A DNA stretch of 64,000 bases from Bolinopsis microptera (GCF_026151205.1 NC_087080.1:7048797-7112796), one strand, 5' to 3'; counted from the stretch's first letter, positions 46,233-59,059 are shown. Numbers and translations are program-made. The notes: generated by a model from the sequence alone, not told the origin.

Positions 46233-49200
46233 TTAGGTTGCACAAGATTGTACCACCTCTGTGATAAGATAATGCAACCTTTCGGCGACAGCCATATCGT
46301 CATCTTCATTTGACTCAACGACCCGCATTGGAAAAGATAAGATTGATTCCATCTCACTGCCCCTAAAAAATTCACTACTAAAACTGTCAGTTCTCTTTAA
46401 ATTTATAAGGATATCTGGAGAAGCTGGAGGAGCTGATCTGTTTTCAGGATTATCCGTTCCGTTTGTTGTCGATTTAGAGAGTGGCTCTACCGTGATACAG
46501 GGCTCATTCAAACGGCTGTTCATTTTGTTGATGCTTTCCATGGTTATTAATGGTTTACCGTCGGTGTTTTCCTGAGGAATTTTAAAATGTGAAAGGACCT
46601 AGCACATCGGTGTAACAAAGAGTTCCCCCGCTATGCAAATAACGTTAATAAATACTCAGTGGAAACATAATATCGATGTGACCAATTGTTCAGCATGACA
46701 GCATTGCACAATTTCTTAGCCAAGTTAGTAGCGACATAACTGCGTAATGATGCTTTAAACAATAAAATATTACAAATTTCCTAACCTTGAAATGAACTGC
46801 CATCTCTGGAAAGGTCAAGGAAGTTATCAGTTCACATAGGAATTTTCTGTTTTTAGATGTTATCTCGTGAACAACATCTTCCACGTTTACTGATTCCTGT
46901 GTTAAATGTTGCTCAATTGTGACTAAAAAATTAAAAACTATTGAAAATAGGAACAGCACCGATGATTTCCACTGGAATGAGAATTGTTGCAATTTAAAAT
47001 TAGGGCTTCGAATTTCGATCAGCCTGAGAATATTTTACCTCTCCAGATAAGGAATTCTTTGAGGTAAGATTATTGACTGTAGCCACAAGCGCTGTTGTCA
47101 TCAACAGAGAGTCAGAGACGATCACAGATTTATTCAACAACTCCACTCGTCTGAATGCTCCTCCTTAAAAATAATTTAAATTATGTGTTAAATTGAGCTA
47201 CTCATCTTTATCAGAACAATCAGATTATAGTGATTGATGGACAACATTGTAGTCCCCCTCCCCCATATTACTTAGTGTTATCATTTGGGTTATTTTCGCC
47301 ACGACTCCTCTTAACTCTGAGATTTGCTCGGCATCTCTACAGTGTCGTCACCACAGACCAGCGAACAAATTATTTAGTACGACAGGATTTAGAATTTTTG
47401 CTCTCTCGCCACGGAGTGAAAATGGTGGACTATACGGTATTATATACGGTATATACCTTTCGTTTCACTGCTATTTCTGTATCATCCCCATCCCCAAAAT
47501 CATCTCACGGATTTAGAAAACCTACTCAATCATCCAGTCAAACTTCAGAAGGGACTGGGATAAAATACTGATTGGCAATAAAGTTCTTTCTGCCATCTTC
47601 ACCGCCTCACCTTTTTTTGTTAACTCGTCCTTTTTCAATTTTCTCGTTTCCTTCTATCAGTAAACCATTTAATATTCAGGGGTCATAATATGTTCTTATC
47701 TGTAATTACCAAAATGAAAAATTAATGAAATTTAGAGTCCCTTAGCGTGTAGCACTAAGCAACAGTATTATATGTTGTGTTAACTCCCCATACAATATTC
47801 AATATATTTGATTCCTTCCATCTGTAAACTAGTAGTATTCAGAGGTATTATTTTCTTATCTGTAATTACGCAAATGAAAATTTAATGAAGTTAACAGTTC
47901 CTTAGCACTAAGCCACGTTAATATTTTTCCTTTAACCCACTGCATTTCAAACTCGCCACATCCACCATTCGTTCACTGGCCCACAATCATGTTTTTGCTG
48001 TTGAGCCTCGTTACTTTGTCAATCGCGCCTTCCCGCGGAGCCGCAGGAAGTTTAGACAGGCTGAAACTACTGAAATTCGCTGATAATGGTCATAGCTATA
48101 TCCAGTTTTCTCCGGATTGGAGAGCCTTGACCGACGTGGTCTCAGCTTGCGGGTGGATAAAAGACTTAGGATCTTCATCTAACGGCCGTACAATGTGGAG
48201 CCGTAACGGGATTTACGAGATGACTGTAACGGCAGATGCAACAAGGATATGCATTGCTGACGGCTGTATGAGGTTTCAAAGTAAGTTCTCTGTGCCGAAA
48301 GGCACATGGTACCACATGTGTAGTACATGGAGCAGGAGATCAAGAACTCATCGTCATTATATTAATGGTAAGGAACTTGGGTCACGACAAACAGCTGACA
48401 GGTCACTGAGTACTAGTCTCCCTCTCATTCTAGGAAGATGGACAACTAGTATTGACTATCCCTTCGGTGGGGAAATGTCGTATCTGAATTTCTACTCAAA
48501 AGAGCTGTCCCCCAGCGAGATAGTAAGTATGGTGGAACAGGGAATGTGCGTTAACATTGTAGAAGAAGACGAACACGAGTCTTTCCGCGTCATCAAGTGG
48601 GAGGATATGGTTAAACTAGAAAGGAGCGGGACGGTCACATATGTAGATATAGCTGAGTGTGAGGACTTCTTAGGAGCTATGACAAAACTAGAAGAATCAG
48701 AGCACAAGCTGAAAGAAACGGCTGATGAGCTGACGGAAATCCAACAAGAATTAAACTCAACAGTTGCAAAGTTAGAAGAGACCCAGGCAGACAATGAAGA
48801 GAAGGATCAAAATCTTGAAGACATCTCCAACAGACTAAATTCTACTCTCGTTGAGTTAGAGAAGTCGCAGGCAGATAATAAAGAGAAAGAACAAAATCTT
48901 GAAAACATCTCCAACAGACTAAATTCTACTCTCGTTGAGTTAGAGAAGTCGCAGGCAGACAATGAAGAGAAGGATCAAAATCTTGAAAACATCTCCAGTA
49001 GATTGAACTCTACCCTTGCTGAGTTAGAAGAAGCTTCATCAAGCCTTAACAAGACCTGGGACTGGAATATCTTCCTCTCTGAACAGTTTCTGAACAAAAC
49101 CTTTACAGATGAACACTCCCAACTGCTTCACACTACTTGGGATGATATAGCAGGTATATATATATTACATCTGGGTGGAGATGGGTGGGGTGGAGAAGGG

Positions 49201-52200
49201 AGGGGGTGGAGAGGGGAGGGGGTAGGTGTACTATAAATAGTTAGACTAAGTATTTTGAGACTTTTCACTTACATCCCTTCCACCTGCAACTAGTCGCATA
49301 TTTGATAATAGTTGTATTCTAAACCAAGTCTCGTTAAATAACACAAACAACAATTTCAGAGAGACTCGTCGGCATCAGGATCACAGAAGAGTTCCTGGAA
49401 TTGTTGGAGCACGTTGACCCAGTTGATGACAGACCATGGTCTATGCTCTATTCTGAGAACTACTTCAACGAAATATTTACACGACAAATGGCGGATAGAC
49501 TGACAAGCATATGGGATGGAATAGGCAGTAATAAGAAATACACATATCTTACAATTAATTATCTCATAATTAATTATCTCATAATTAATTATCTCATAAT
49601 TAATTAACACCAGATTAAGCTAATGATTCTAGACGTATTTTCTTATTTTCCCTCTAAATAAGTTCAAATGTTTCCTCTTCCGACAACTTCACAACTTATC
49701 TCCCATGATTGAGTACTGAAAGTTTCGCTATTTCAGAAAAGTTGGTTGGAGTGACAATGACGAAGGAGGTGGTTGATCTGCTCAACCATGTAACTGACAA
49801 AAGTAACTGTGGAAACTAACAAGCTCCTGATATTCACAGCACTGCTCCTCTGATGCAACAAACATTCAGTGACCTAGTTACTTTGTCGTGTGGGGTAGCA
49901 CGAAACTTATGCGCATGATTATGTATTATCGATCTGTGAACATTTTGGCTGTACTGATCATTTTATGCAGCATTTTAATACTGATTCAGAATGATTCATA
50001 TTTTAAGTTTTCATTAAATAAAGTTTTCTTAAAAATAATGGCATGGATGAATATGACTATAGAGATCTTCCAAACAAAATACAATTTTGAACTAACTTAC
50101 AATTTTGAACTAACTTACAATAACATTTTATTATTTGTTTCAAACCATCATGATCAAACTTTATAGTAGAATACGTCAATTGAAAAATCTTAAATGCGGA
50201 GAAAATATAAGATAAGAATAACAAAACAAACTTCATGCAATCATTGATAAATTTAAAGATTGTTAACATACCAACATCACATCCCAGGCTGTATGCTCGA
50301 CGGTAGTTGGGTAGTTGTTTAACAAGGTCCACCAGTGCTACATCTGTCTCCACTGATGCTATCAGCTCCTCTAAGTGCTTGTGTATCTTGGTACTGTCGA
50401 CTGTGTAGATGATTCATCAATACACGTTTTAAACAAAAATAAACATACGTGACTACCCACACGCAACCTCTTAATAACTCACGTTATTCGACTCCAAATT
50501 GCACCAAAATTTCAGAGATTATAGATATGGGTCAAACTTAGATTTCCTGAGAGTTTCGTAAGCCACGCCCAATTACAGTGGGCGTGGCGTGACACTCCCT
50601 CTTTTTCACTATTGTCTTCATAAAATGAGAACGCTTTAAGCTAAGAACTCAAAATTTTTTGCACACATTTGGCTTGATAATTGAAAACTTTTCCAAAAGT
50701 TTCAAGTTCATTGGTTAAAATATGGCTGAGTTATGACCATTTCAAAACTCATCGGATACGTGATCCGAGCACTCAGTCAGTGATCTCGTCACTTGGTTAA
50801 TGGCCTGTTTGGCTCACATGCACCGCTTGATTGGTTGCAGCCTGCTTATGGGCCGGCCTATACAGCTGACAGCACCTAAAACGCTATCACACTTCTTCCT
50901 GTGGGGGTGGGTGAAGGACCAACTCTATAAGAGATATCCTATTGCAAACATCACGCAGCTAAAGCACCACCTGATCGACATCATCCATAATATGGACCCA
51001 GCGTTTGCTACGAACGCTTGTCGGAGTGTGAAGAAGCGGTGCCTCAAGGTGATTGCAGCTGGGAGACGACAATTTGAACATCTTAATTGAAATTATTGAA
51101 TTGTTTTTGTGTGCGAATTTTTATTAGTTGATTTCATTTATTGATTTATCCTAAAAATTTGTGTTTTCCTTTCTAGCAAAGTCATCATCGGTATCCAATC
51201 AAAGCCTAATGAACCTCATTAATACACGCTAACGCCTTACTCTTGATCAGATTGGGTGACGAGATCACTAATTGAGTGCAAATATCACTGACTGAGTGCT
51301 CGGATCACATATCCGATGGATTTTAAAATGGTCATAACTCAGCCATATTTTAACCAATGAACTTGAAACTTTTGGAAAAGTTTTCAATTATCAAGCCAAA
51401 TGTGTGCAAAAAATTTTGAGTTCTTAGCTTAAAGCGTTCTCATTTTATGAAGACAATAGTGAAAAAGAGGGAGTGTCACGCCACGCCCACTGTAATTGGG
51501 CGTGGCTTACGAAACTCTCAGGAAATCTAAGTTTGACCCATATCTATAATCTCTGAAATTTTGGTGCAATTTAGAGACGAATTACGTGAGTTATTAAGAG
51601 GTTGCGTGTGGGTAGTCACTTATGGGCCACCCCATAATAAATATAACTTGGTTGAAAAACTCAAGGATCGTTCACATAATATTACATAATATTACATATT
51701 GTATAAAGTATAAATCAGAAGAGAGGGGGATATGAGAAAACATGCGCTAGTTTCAAAACAGTAGCTCTGTGGCTGACGGAGAGTGGGACTCATGGGAGGG
51801 GTCTAAAATAACCAAACAATGGGTCACGTGATATGTGAACGTAGCTAACCATGTATTACGAACCATTTGGACTAGAAGCGTGCATCTTATCAGTTATATC
51901 TCCAAACTTTGTCACGGGAGCAGGAAGTCCCCTGGTAGCAGGCAGTATAACGGAGCAGCTTTTATCAGAATTCGTTGTTACTGCTGGAATATTATCTGAA
52001 GGAAGTCTGATCCAGGGTTACAGGATGAATAATAGAGGATATTACCATGGTTACTTAAACTCGTATGTTTACTGACAAAACGTCGCAACGATGATAACTG
52101 ATTTAATGTTTTGTAACTCGAGTTTAGTCGAACATGTGATAGGATGTCAGGATGAACACATAATTTTCGGTAATGAATAATGAATTATACCTAACTGCTG

Positions 52201-55200
52201 AGTGGAGAGCATTTCCACATTTAGACAAAGTAAGAATTCAGACTTGTCAGCCTCGTCAGGTATTATTGAATCTAACCTTAAAAAGCACTTGCTATCCCTC
52301 CAAAATCGAAATGACCCTAATACATGGTAACTACTTTATATTATATCTCAAATTCTAAATCCGGTACGGCTCTGCACACATGATATCTCTCTCTACCATG
52401 AAACATGGCTAACCTTTTAAACTATGATTTAAAACCTAAAACTAATCTAAAACTCAACTGGGCTCTCCTATGTCACCAAACTAAACCAATAAGTAATTTT
52501 AGATTATTATATTTTTCTATATTTGTATAACAAGTATATTGACGTAGTGGATGGTTGAGGGGGTTTCAAGCACAGGTCACTCTCAAATCCTAAAGATAAG
52601 CAGTGGCCTTCGGCACTTGAAACCTCTTCAAACCTCCCCTGATTTATTTATTATTGATATTGTTTGATTGTGCCGTAAAAATAAATATTTGTTTTATTAA
52701 AATATTTGTTTTATTAAGACTTTTTAATGGCTCATCTGTGTGTCTCTCTCAAAAAGGTTACAATTATTCCACAGGAAACCAAACTTATGAAAATAAACTC
52801 AGTAATTATTTACCAGGCTTTGGTTTGGGAACTCCGGTATTCTTGACGAGATTGTCCGTCATAGCACTCGCCAAATCAGCTACCTGAAGTTGGAAAAAAT
52901 AAAGAAAACTCGACCTCACAGTCACTACACCGAACGCAGAACAGAAGCCCCCTAAGTTATACAACCTTCTTTCAACAAAAATCTCGCGACTGTCATTATC
53001 GGCTTTAAAATTTAGAACAATTTAAAAATCAATTATTCCAAGAACCCAGAAGTCTACCTGGGTATAAGACAGGTTATTTCCAGTCTGCAAAAGATCGAGA
53101 GTACTCTTAGAGAGATGACCAACAAGTTGACTGACAGTCTCGCTGAAATTGGTTGTGATTGACGAGGTTCCACTTGTAGACGCAGTGGACGAGGGGGTCG
53201 GTGTTTTCTGTTTTGGACTTCTTTTTGAGGCACCTGAAAACATGGTGATGAGTTATTTTGCAAAGGTTTGTTTCACTGACTTACGTTTAACTTGGTACTT
53301 CACAGAGCAATAACATTATAACAAGCGTGGAGCAATTAATTTAGAATATAGCAACAAAATCAAACACGTATTTACCAGAAATAACTTTGCGCCGTTTCCT
53401 GGAGTTGCTGACTGTGTCTCCAGAGGAGTTGCTCCCAGAGGAGGGTCTACTGGAGCGTGAGGAGCTGTCAGGAGGAGATAACTGCACTGAGTTGGGGAGC
53501 AGAGGACTGCCTTGAATCATGATTATCTTAGCAACCGTCATTGGTGGCGTGTCCCTAAAATGGTCAGGGGTGGTTGTAGGAAGCAAACAGGTTTAGGCAT
53601 ACACGAAGTGCCATCAAAAACTGTCTTGATCGCATGATTTTCGCACATTAACTGTGATATGGCCATCTAGCCTTGATTTTAAAATTGACATCATAATAAA
53701 TCGTAACAGGTAAACAATTACCTGTGCAGACTGAAGGCTTGCATGATAACGTCAGAAATGACTGCACACAAAATAGTTAGCTCCTTATCTTTACAGCTCC
53801 CATCCAACAGCTGGTGAATAGTCACCTGAATATCGAGGGAGTCTATTTTCAAAAACTTACCAGGAATTTCTGGAATGGCAAAAATTTGGCGACTCAGTTT
53901 CTGAGAAAAATCAAAATTACAATTGGCACTGAAAATGAGAGACTAAGATTACCTTTGCTATCTGGGAAGCAAAGTTCAAGTCAAAGCTGGCGGAGTTTTT
54001 GAACATCCTAAATCCTGACAGTATCTCTTGATGCTCCACCATCCTCGTTTCTAAACCTAATGATATGTTAATTAATAACAATCCTGCGTAACAGCGACTC
54101 GCAGCTTTAGTGGACTTAATAGTCCCGAGTCTACCATAAAATTGTAAAATGCAAATAACAGGCGGTTGTAAAAAACAAACAACCCCAGAATTCTTACCGA
54201 GTATTTGTGCCAGCTTTGCGACGTGGTTTCTCGAAGGAGCCTTCTCTTTTTCAGCTGAGGGTAAGTATTTGCTAATTTGCTATTCACTAATAAACTATGT
54301 ATATTAATAACTTTAACGAAACTACAATTACTGAATAAATAGTAATTAGTAAGCATACGAGATTAAAACACTGACACTGTTAATTGTTATTCGGGATAGT
54401 TTCATCACTAACCTATCACAGCAGTATTAATCACACACCCAACAGAAAGCTCAAACAATGCCTTGCAACTTCTCACTATCCAAACTCCATTTGCCGGTAC
54501 GTTGCTTAAATCTTGCAGTTTTAACCGGGGTGAACTGTCTTTTGGCTGCATGGCGTCAACTTTGAGACGAGTTGAAACAAGTTGAGACGAATTCAGTCGA
54601 GGTGAGACGATTTGAGAGGAACTAAAGCGAGGTGAGACGGGTATGAAACAGGTTTGGGAGGTCGAAGAAACCCTCTCATTGTTGGAAGTTCTATTTCCAG
54701 AAGTAAGCACTAATTTCGTGTTTGAGTCACCGGAGCTTGCAGAAACAGGGCTAGAAAATGAAAACAGTTGAGGGGCAAGGCTTCTGGGGGAAGTGTGGTC
54801 TTGCTCCCGAAAGTGAGGCAGTTTTAGAGACTGCTGATCTCCACTTCCTGGCTGAGGAAGCCTTTGAGAAGGCAGGAAGCTCTGAGCGAAAGACAAAACT
54901 TTGGATCCGGACTTTTGGTTTTGAAACTCATTTTGTGGTTTAGCTGAGGTTGTGTAATGAGTCTGGTGGTATAAAGATTGCGTTGTTGCACGGCAAACCA
55001 GTGTTTCGTTTTCCCCGGATCTGAAAGTGAACGTAGGTAACGAAAATTCGTCCAAGAATAGCAACATGAATGCCAAATAATACGTTCCCGCTAACTCTAG
55101 TAGCCCACCAACCGCACTTTAACCGCGGAAATTTAATTAATCATTTCTTAAACTCACTCTTGCTTGACGGTTGATTGGGAGAGGAGGTTGATCATTCTAT

Positions 55201-56777
55201 CTAAAGTGGTTGAAGGTAATGCAGTTAATGCAGCCAGAAGTGAGGCCTCCTGTTCGCTCATCTTATCTGGTTCTTGTAGGGGCTGAAGTTGCTTGTTATT
55301 ATTTGGTCATAATGATCACCATAAACGGCTAATATTCCTTTTGAATCGCATCATACGATATAAAAAGAATTCCTCCAAAATAATTAGACACTGACCGTAA
55401 AATTAGAGGTATCAGAAGGTTCTGAAGAGGAATTAGAATCTGCAACTGATGGTCTTATCAGCTCTCTAAGCTGCAACATCAGATCATCCTAGATTCAAGA
55501 TTGACATTAAAAATTAACGCCAAAACGTCTGATAAATCACCATAACAACGGGTGATATGACAAGTTTCAATCACTATTATAGTAGCTGGAATATTCATAA
55601 TTTTGGGTCAGAAAATGTTGAAATCTCTTCAAATTAGTAAAATAAGGACTCTTACATTGGGGGAAGTCTTGGTTTGAGACAGACTACTGTTAGGGACAGG
55701 GGGAGGAGTGGCTTTTTTGGCTGTCGTTACAAACTTGTTGTAAACGTTGATGTTGTGCTGTATGCAGGCGTAACAGGGCCTGAGATTTTGGGTTAACTTA
55801 CTACAATCACTATAGGTTAACCCCAGTCTCCAATGTAAATTCAAATAACTTTCAACAAAATTGAGGATGGAAAGATATGAAAAACGTGCGGCGGACGATG
55901 CTAATGTACATTCTACACACTATTTTCAACTCACCCTGTAGTTAACTCAAACCCTAAATCTAAAAATGGCCCTGGTCCCTATCTGGATGGGATGTATTAG
56001 ACAACTAACCTAGAGAGGAGTTGATGGGCAGCCCGTTCATTGGTTGCTAGTCTGAGCCAGGCAGGAGGAGAGAAAACCTCACATATCTCTGTGAAGTCCT
56101 GTCTTCTGGAGGATCTCAGCAAGTCTAACTCTCCACAGATCTGCAAAGCGGAAATGGTAAATGAGATTACGTGGTCCAGTGAAGAGACAATGTTTAAAAG
56201 TTGCCAAATGTTTGATGTGGCTGCTCTGTCAGTACTACAACTAGAGAAATGAAAAATGGAAGGTTGTACTGCTGAAAATAGGTTTAAACAAAGACTATTA
56301 CCTGCTGATACACGAAGCAGGGAATGTCAGGGACAAATGTGTTTTTTGACATAAGTTTCCTTACTTCTTCCTGCACCTGAAAGTGAAATCTTCAGCCAAA
56401 CACCAACACACGTTAAACAATATTCAAGTCTGGCTCTATTAACGTGTCTTGTTAACGTCTCACCGATGCAGTTTATAAAACGGGCTATTGAGTTTTGGCT
56501 TACTTGAAGACGGGTTCCCGACAGGTGATCATCGAAAATGTGGAATAATATACATCATGGTCGGAAACTTCAACTTACGATAAACAATAAAGCCGATCAT
56601 TATTATTAAAAAATGCTTACTTTTTGACATCTTTCCTCGAACGAAAGCTTCTGTCTCAAGTTCAGTCCTTTAAACGATAGGTAGATGCAGGTCCGAGCGA
56701 ACTTGCAGTCGAGGGAGGGAATTGGGCTCAAACCATTAGCAGTGGGCACATCGTACATAGTGAGAAAACAGTGCGTG
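46233..56777 (-). CDS. Large multi-exon gene of unknown family (5' end not found)
   Basis: Seventeen minus-strand exons join in phase: 56777-56621, 56376-56302, 56140-56010, 55779-55656, 55488-55396, 55282-55158, 55020-54413, 54254-54198, 54056-53953, 53825-53722, 53554-53376, 53233-53058, 52883-52814, 50400-50272, 47163-47039, 46896-46786, 46571-46233. They encode about 900 aa to a stop; the first exon starts mid-codon, so an N-terminus is missing. I do not recognise the family. Visible: an N-terminal part mixing aromatic and helical sequence (CKFARTCIYLSFKG, CYACIQHNINVYNKF); a 608-bp exon of low complexity with a repeated SPRLNSSQLVSTRL-type motif; helical segments; and Ser-rich linkers with basic clusters like nuclear signals (NSRKRRKV, SKRSPKQK). 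No signal peptide or membrane segment in the visible part. The tail has acidic ESNEDDD. A nuclear or cytosolic scaffold is possible, but that is only inference. Confidence 0.7.
47650..47925 (+). promoter_or_regulatory. Duplicated upstream block of the pentraxin-like gene
   Basis: Two diverged copies about 165 bp apart share CCTTC(T/C)ATC(A/T)GTAAAC, TATTCAG(G/A)GG, TTCTTATCTGTAATTAC, AAAATGAAAA, TTAATGAA and CCTTAGC...AGCACTAAGC. The block ends about 60 bp before the start codon at 47989. The pairing and placement suggest duplicated promoter elements, but function is inferred from position only. Confidence 0.45.
47989..49819 (+). CDS. Secreted pentraxin-domain protein with C-terminal coiled coil
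   Basis: Three exons, 47989-49153, 49360-49527 and 49737-49819 (1416 bp, 471 aa), in phase with good splice sites. Residues 1-20 are a signal peptide. Residues about 24-190 form a pentraxin/LamG jelly roll, with the signature HMCSTWS, then HYINGKEL and LILGRW. Residues about 225-350 are a coiled coil made of three 28-residue units (four heptads each) with NST glycosylation sites. The C-terminus has two related segments encoded by exons 2 and 3, ERLVGIRITEEFLELLEHVD and KKLVGVTMTKEVVDLLNHVT. Neuronal pentraxins place the coiled coil before the pentraxin domain; here the order is reversed. The gene lies entirely within one intron (47164-50271) of the minus-strand gene around it. Likely an oligomeric extracellular lectin-like protein; ligand unknown. 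Confidence 0.85.
48757..49035 (+). repeat. 84-bp coding repeats in the coiled coil
   Basis: Three consecutive units of 84 bp, each encoding QADN(E/K)EK(D/E)QNLE(N/D)IS then (N/S)RLNSTL. Nucleotide identity between units is very high, including synonymous sites, so the expansion is recent or homogenised. The length preserves heptad register. Confidence 0.9.
50017..50022 (+). terminator. AATAAA polyadenylation signal of the pentraxin-like gene
   Basis: AATAAA about 200 bp after the stop at 49819, the first clear signal downstream. Immediately followed by G/T-rich sequence. Confidence 0.5.
50449..51619 (+). mobile_element. Defective Tc1/mariner-like element with very long terminal inverted repeats
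   Basis: Both ends start GTGACTACCCACACGCAACC and the inverted repeats continue for about 330 bp each with few differences (50449 to about 50785, and about 51275 to 51619). The interior of about 490 bp carries a 96-codon frame (50800-51090) with the transposase tail pattern APKTLSHFFLWGWVKDQLYK. In active relatives the third catalytic Asp sits in LTPLDFFLWG; here that position is His, and the rest of the transposase is absent. Non-autonomous and dead as a protein source. Inserted in an intron of the unidentified minus-strand gene. No clear target duplication. Confidence 0.82.
51640..52800. other. Intronic stretch of the unidentified gene, no feature seen
   Basis: AT-rich intron between exons 52883-52814 and 50400-50272. 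Open frames here (for example 51851-52075) are short and lack splice support or family resemblance. Confidence 0.5.
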
Positions 56778-57352
56778 CTGTGATAGGGAAAAGTTAGAAG
56801 GCAGTTAATACAAGACTTTTTTAGGCTGTGGAGTCAAAGAATCTTCTATGAAAGCTAGTGAGAAACCTTTTCCATTTCTATCTCAATTAAGTGACTTAAG
56901 TCTCACATCCATATTCACAAGTCACACGTGAAGAAACATCAGGGTAATCGAGAAGCGAAAGAGAGTCTCGCTTGTTTCTGAACTGTATTAAGACCACAAT
57001 TGAAATAAGCTTTCATTTGTTGTGAAGGGAACGACGTAAGCAATACACAGCCGATGATGTTCATTATTCGTGTAATCACTGATCACTGAGCCTGAATCAC
57101 TTTTACGTCACTGATCTCCAGATCTCTCGTTGGCAAGGATAAGCTTCATTGCGGCAGTATGCTTATGTGATACCTCGAAATTCAGCTGAAGAGAAATATA
57201 ATTTCCGAAACCTGCTAATTTGGAACCATAAAATTCATATTTCGGTAACCATCACAACTCTGATAGTTAAACATTTTGGAACGGTTGAAATATAACTCTT
57301 TACTAAAGCGTAAAGGGCATGAATAGCCAAAAGGTAGTGTTTTTTATCCTTA
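56778..57352. other. Upstream of the first exon found for the unidentified gene
   Basis: The missing 5' exon(s) should lie between here and about 59.7 kb. A minus-strand frame without ATG at about 57115-57260 (FGNYISLQLNFEVSHKHTAA) is open and crosses a GT donor (FE|GTATCA) but does not match the required phase, so I do not include it. Confidence 0.3.
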
Positions 57353-57550
57353 AAGGGCGGTTCAACTTCAAATAATATTATTATTACGTATTATCACTTT
57401 TAGGCCGATTTAATCCCCTTCCGTAATCAGTTTTACACATATAGCTAATGTTATTGTGTTAAAATTACACTAGCGTTATCATTTAGAAAGTTAGAAACCC
57501 CCTCCCTACCAGTACCCATCAGTAATTAAGTAATATGTGAACGACCCCTC
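57353..57550. mobile_element. Relative of the 27.0-kb Harbinger-type MITE
   Basis: Shares CCGTAATCAGTTTTACACA, TTGTGTTAAAATTACAC and CATTTA...CCCCCTC with 27019-27176, and ends TATGTGAACGACCCCTC. The left terminus is degraded (AGGGCGGTTCA), so the borders are approximate. Confidence 0.6.
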
Positions 57551-58293
57551 ACTATTGCTACCATATTTAGTCCTGCAGGAGATATATAATATCTAAATAA
57601 TTTTGTGTGAAAAAAGGATGCATTTCCCCTATAGTACTACGACTACGAGTACGATATGTAACTGTGCATTTAGAAACCAAGACTGTAGAGTGTGGAGCCG
57701 GAGGTACACACAACTTTACATAACTTCAGTCGTTGTAATCCAACAATTTTGTAGATTGACTGACTATGCTTCATATTTTCAGGAATACTGGGCTTCATAT
57801 TTTAATGTTCACAGAAACATATCCATTGCATGCTTGTTAAAGTTCAACAAGTAAATTCCTACTACGAAAAGATAAATTATCACGCGGAAAATAATAACTG
57901 AGTCTAGGGAATAGAGTCATACCGTAACAAAAACAAAGGAGGACTGACGAACTACGAATGGCCGAAAAGGTGATACGTGAAATAAGACCGGGGCAGCCAG
58001 TTGGCAACGTAAAGAGTGGTTAACATGCAAATTTGTAATGGCTACATGCTACCTAACAAGCATCGAACCTCCAATTTGTGTCACGAGATATCCCTTGGCA
58101 ACCACGTGGTATTACTTACATGTCCGTGTCACGTGATAGGTGGGTGTCATGGTAACTGCATAGCAACCACCTCCCATATTTCGTGACACGTGACGGCATC
58201 CACCTCCCATATTTCGAGACTGCGACACGTACATGAGATGAAGTGAGGTCAGAGATAGTGAAATACTCATGGATAGTTTATATAGCTATCATA

Positions 58294-59059
58294 CAGGGTG
58301 GGCCAAAAGTCAGTGTGCAAACGTTGGCCTTAATAGCTCAGTCACTGAGTGCCCAATTGAAATACTTCCTTCTGGTATGACTTAGTACCACCACTGGTTC
58401 GAGGAATTTGTCAACTCGAAAAATATTCGCGTTCATTTTTTTCAAATGGAGGTTCATTTTCACATTTTTTTGATAGTTTGGATAATCGGATCAAGCTAAA
58501 TGTTATTGAATTGTGTTTGGCCATTCGAATTACGTTTGCCCTGAAAGAATGAGAGTTCTAGCTTCTCAGATGACCGAGATATGAAGCATAACAAGCTTGT
58601 TCATTACGTGTGATCAGGTGATTGGTTTACCTAATCACGTGATAAGGTGACCCCGTTAACTACCCCGTTAAACATTATGGGAATTGTTAAGGGTGCCCAA
58701 TTAAGGTGTCGTGTCACGGTGTCACATAATCACCCAGTCAATTTGTTAACGAGATACACAAAATGCTTGTTAACTTCGTCATTTCTAATCCGTTTTGCCT
58801 CATTTTTTCAGATCATATGCAACATTTGATAATCTACCGTCTCTAAAAAAATTAGGCGTTCAGGATTTTCAGAGAAAACAATATAGGTGTTTTAATATTG
58901 AATGGGCGTGGTCTAAAATATTCGAATTTTCAAATTTTGACGACGGAATCCTCGAACCAGTAAGTACAGTATGCCATCTGCAAAGCAACAGCTCTCAAAT
59001 ATAAAACTCAGCGGAGGTATAAGACCCAACGTTTGCACACTGACTTTTGGCCCACCCTG
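58294..59059. mobile_element. Non-autonomous mariner-like MITE, complete (766 bp)
   Basis: Perfect terminal inverted repeats of over 30 bp (CAGGGTGGGCCAAAAGTCAG and onward, to CAACG) at both ends, flanked by TA on each side (58292-58293 and 59060-59061), the Tc1/mariner target. The interior holds no transposase. An internal fragment of the same family is at 18905-19275. Confidence 0.9.

Noticed and set aside
47230..47571. 113-codon plus-strand frame
   Set aside because: No family resemblance, no splice or promoter support; it lies in an intron of the minus-strand gene just before the pentraxin gene.
50800..51090. 96-codon frame as a host gene
   Set aside because: It lies centrally between 330-bp inverted repeats and resembles a transposase tail with a mutated catalytic residue.
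54758..54943. 61-codon plus-strand frame
   Set aside because: Shadow of the 608-bp exon of the minus-strand unidentified gene.
57115..57260. Minus-strand open stretch FGNYISLQLNFEVSHKHTAA as first exon of the unidentified gene
   Set aside because: No ATG, and its GT donor does not give the phase required by the exon at 56777.
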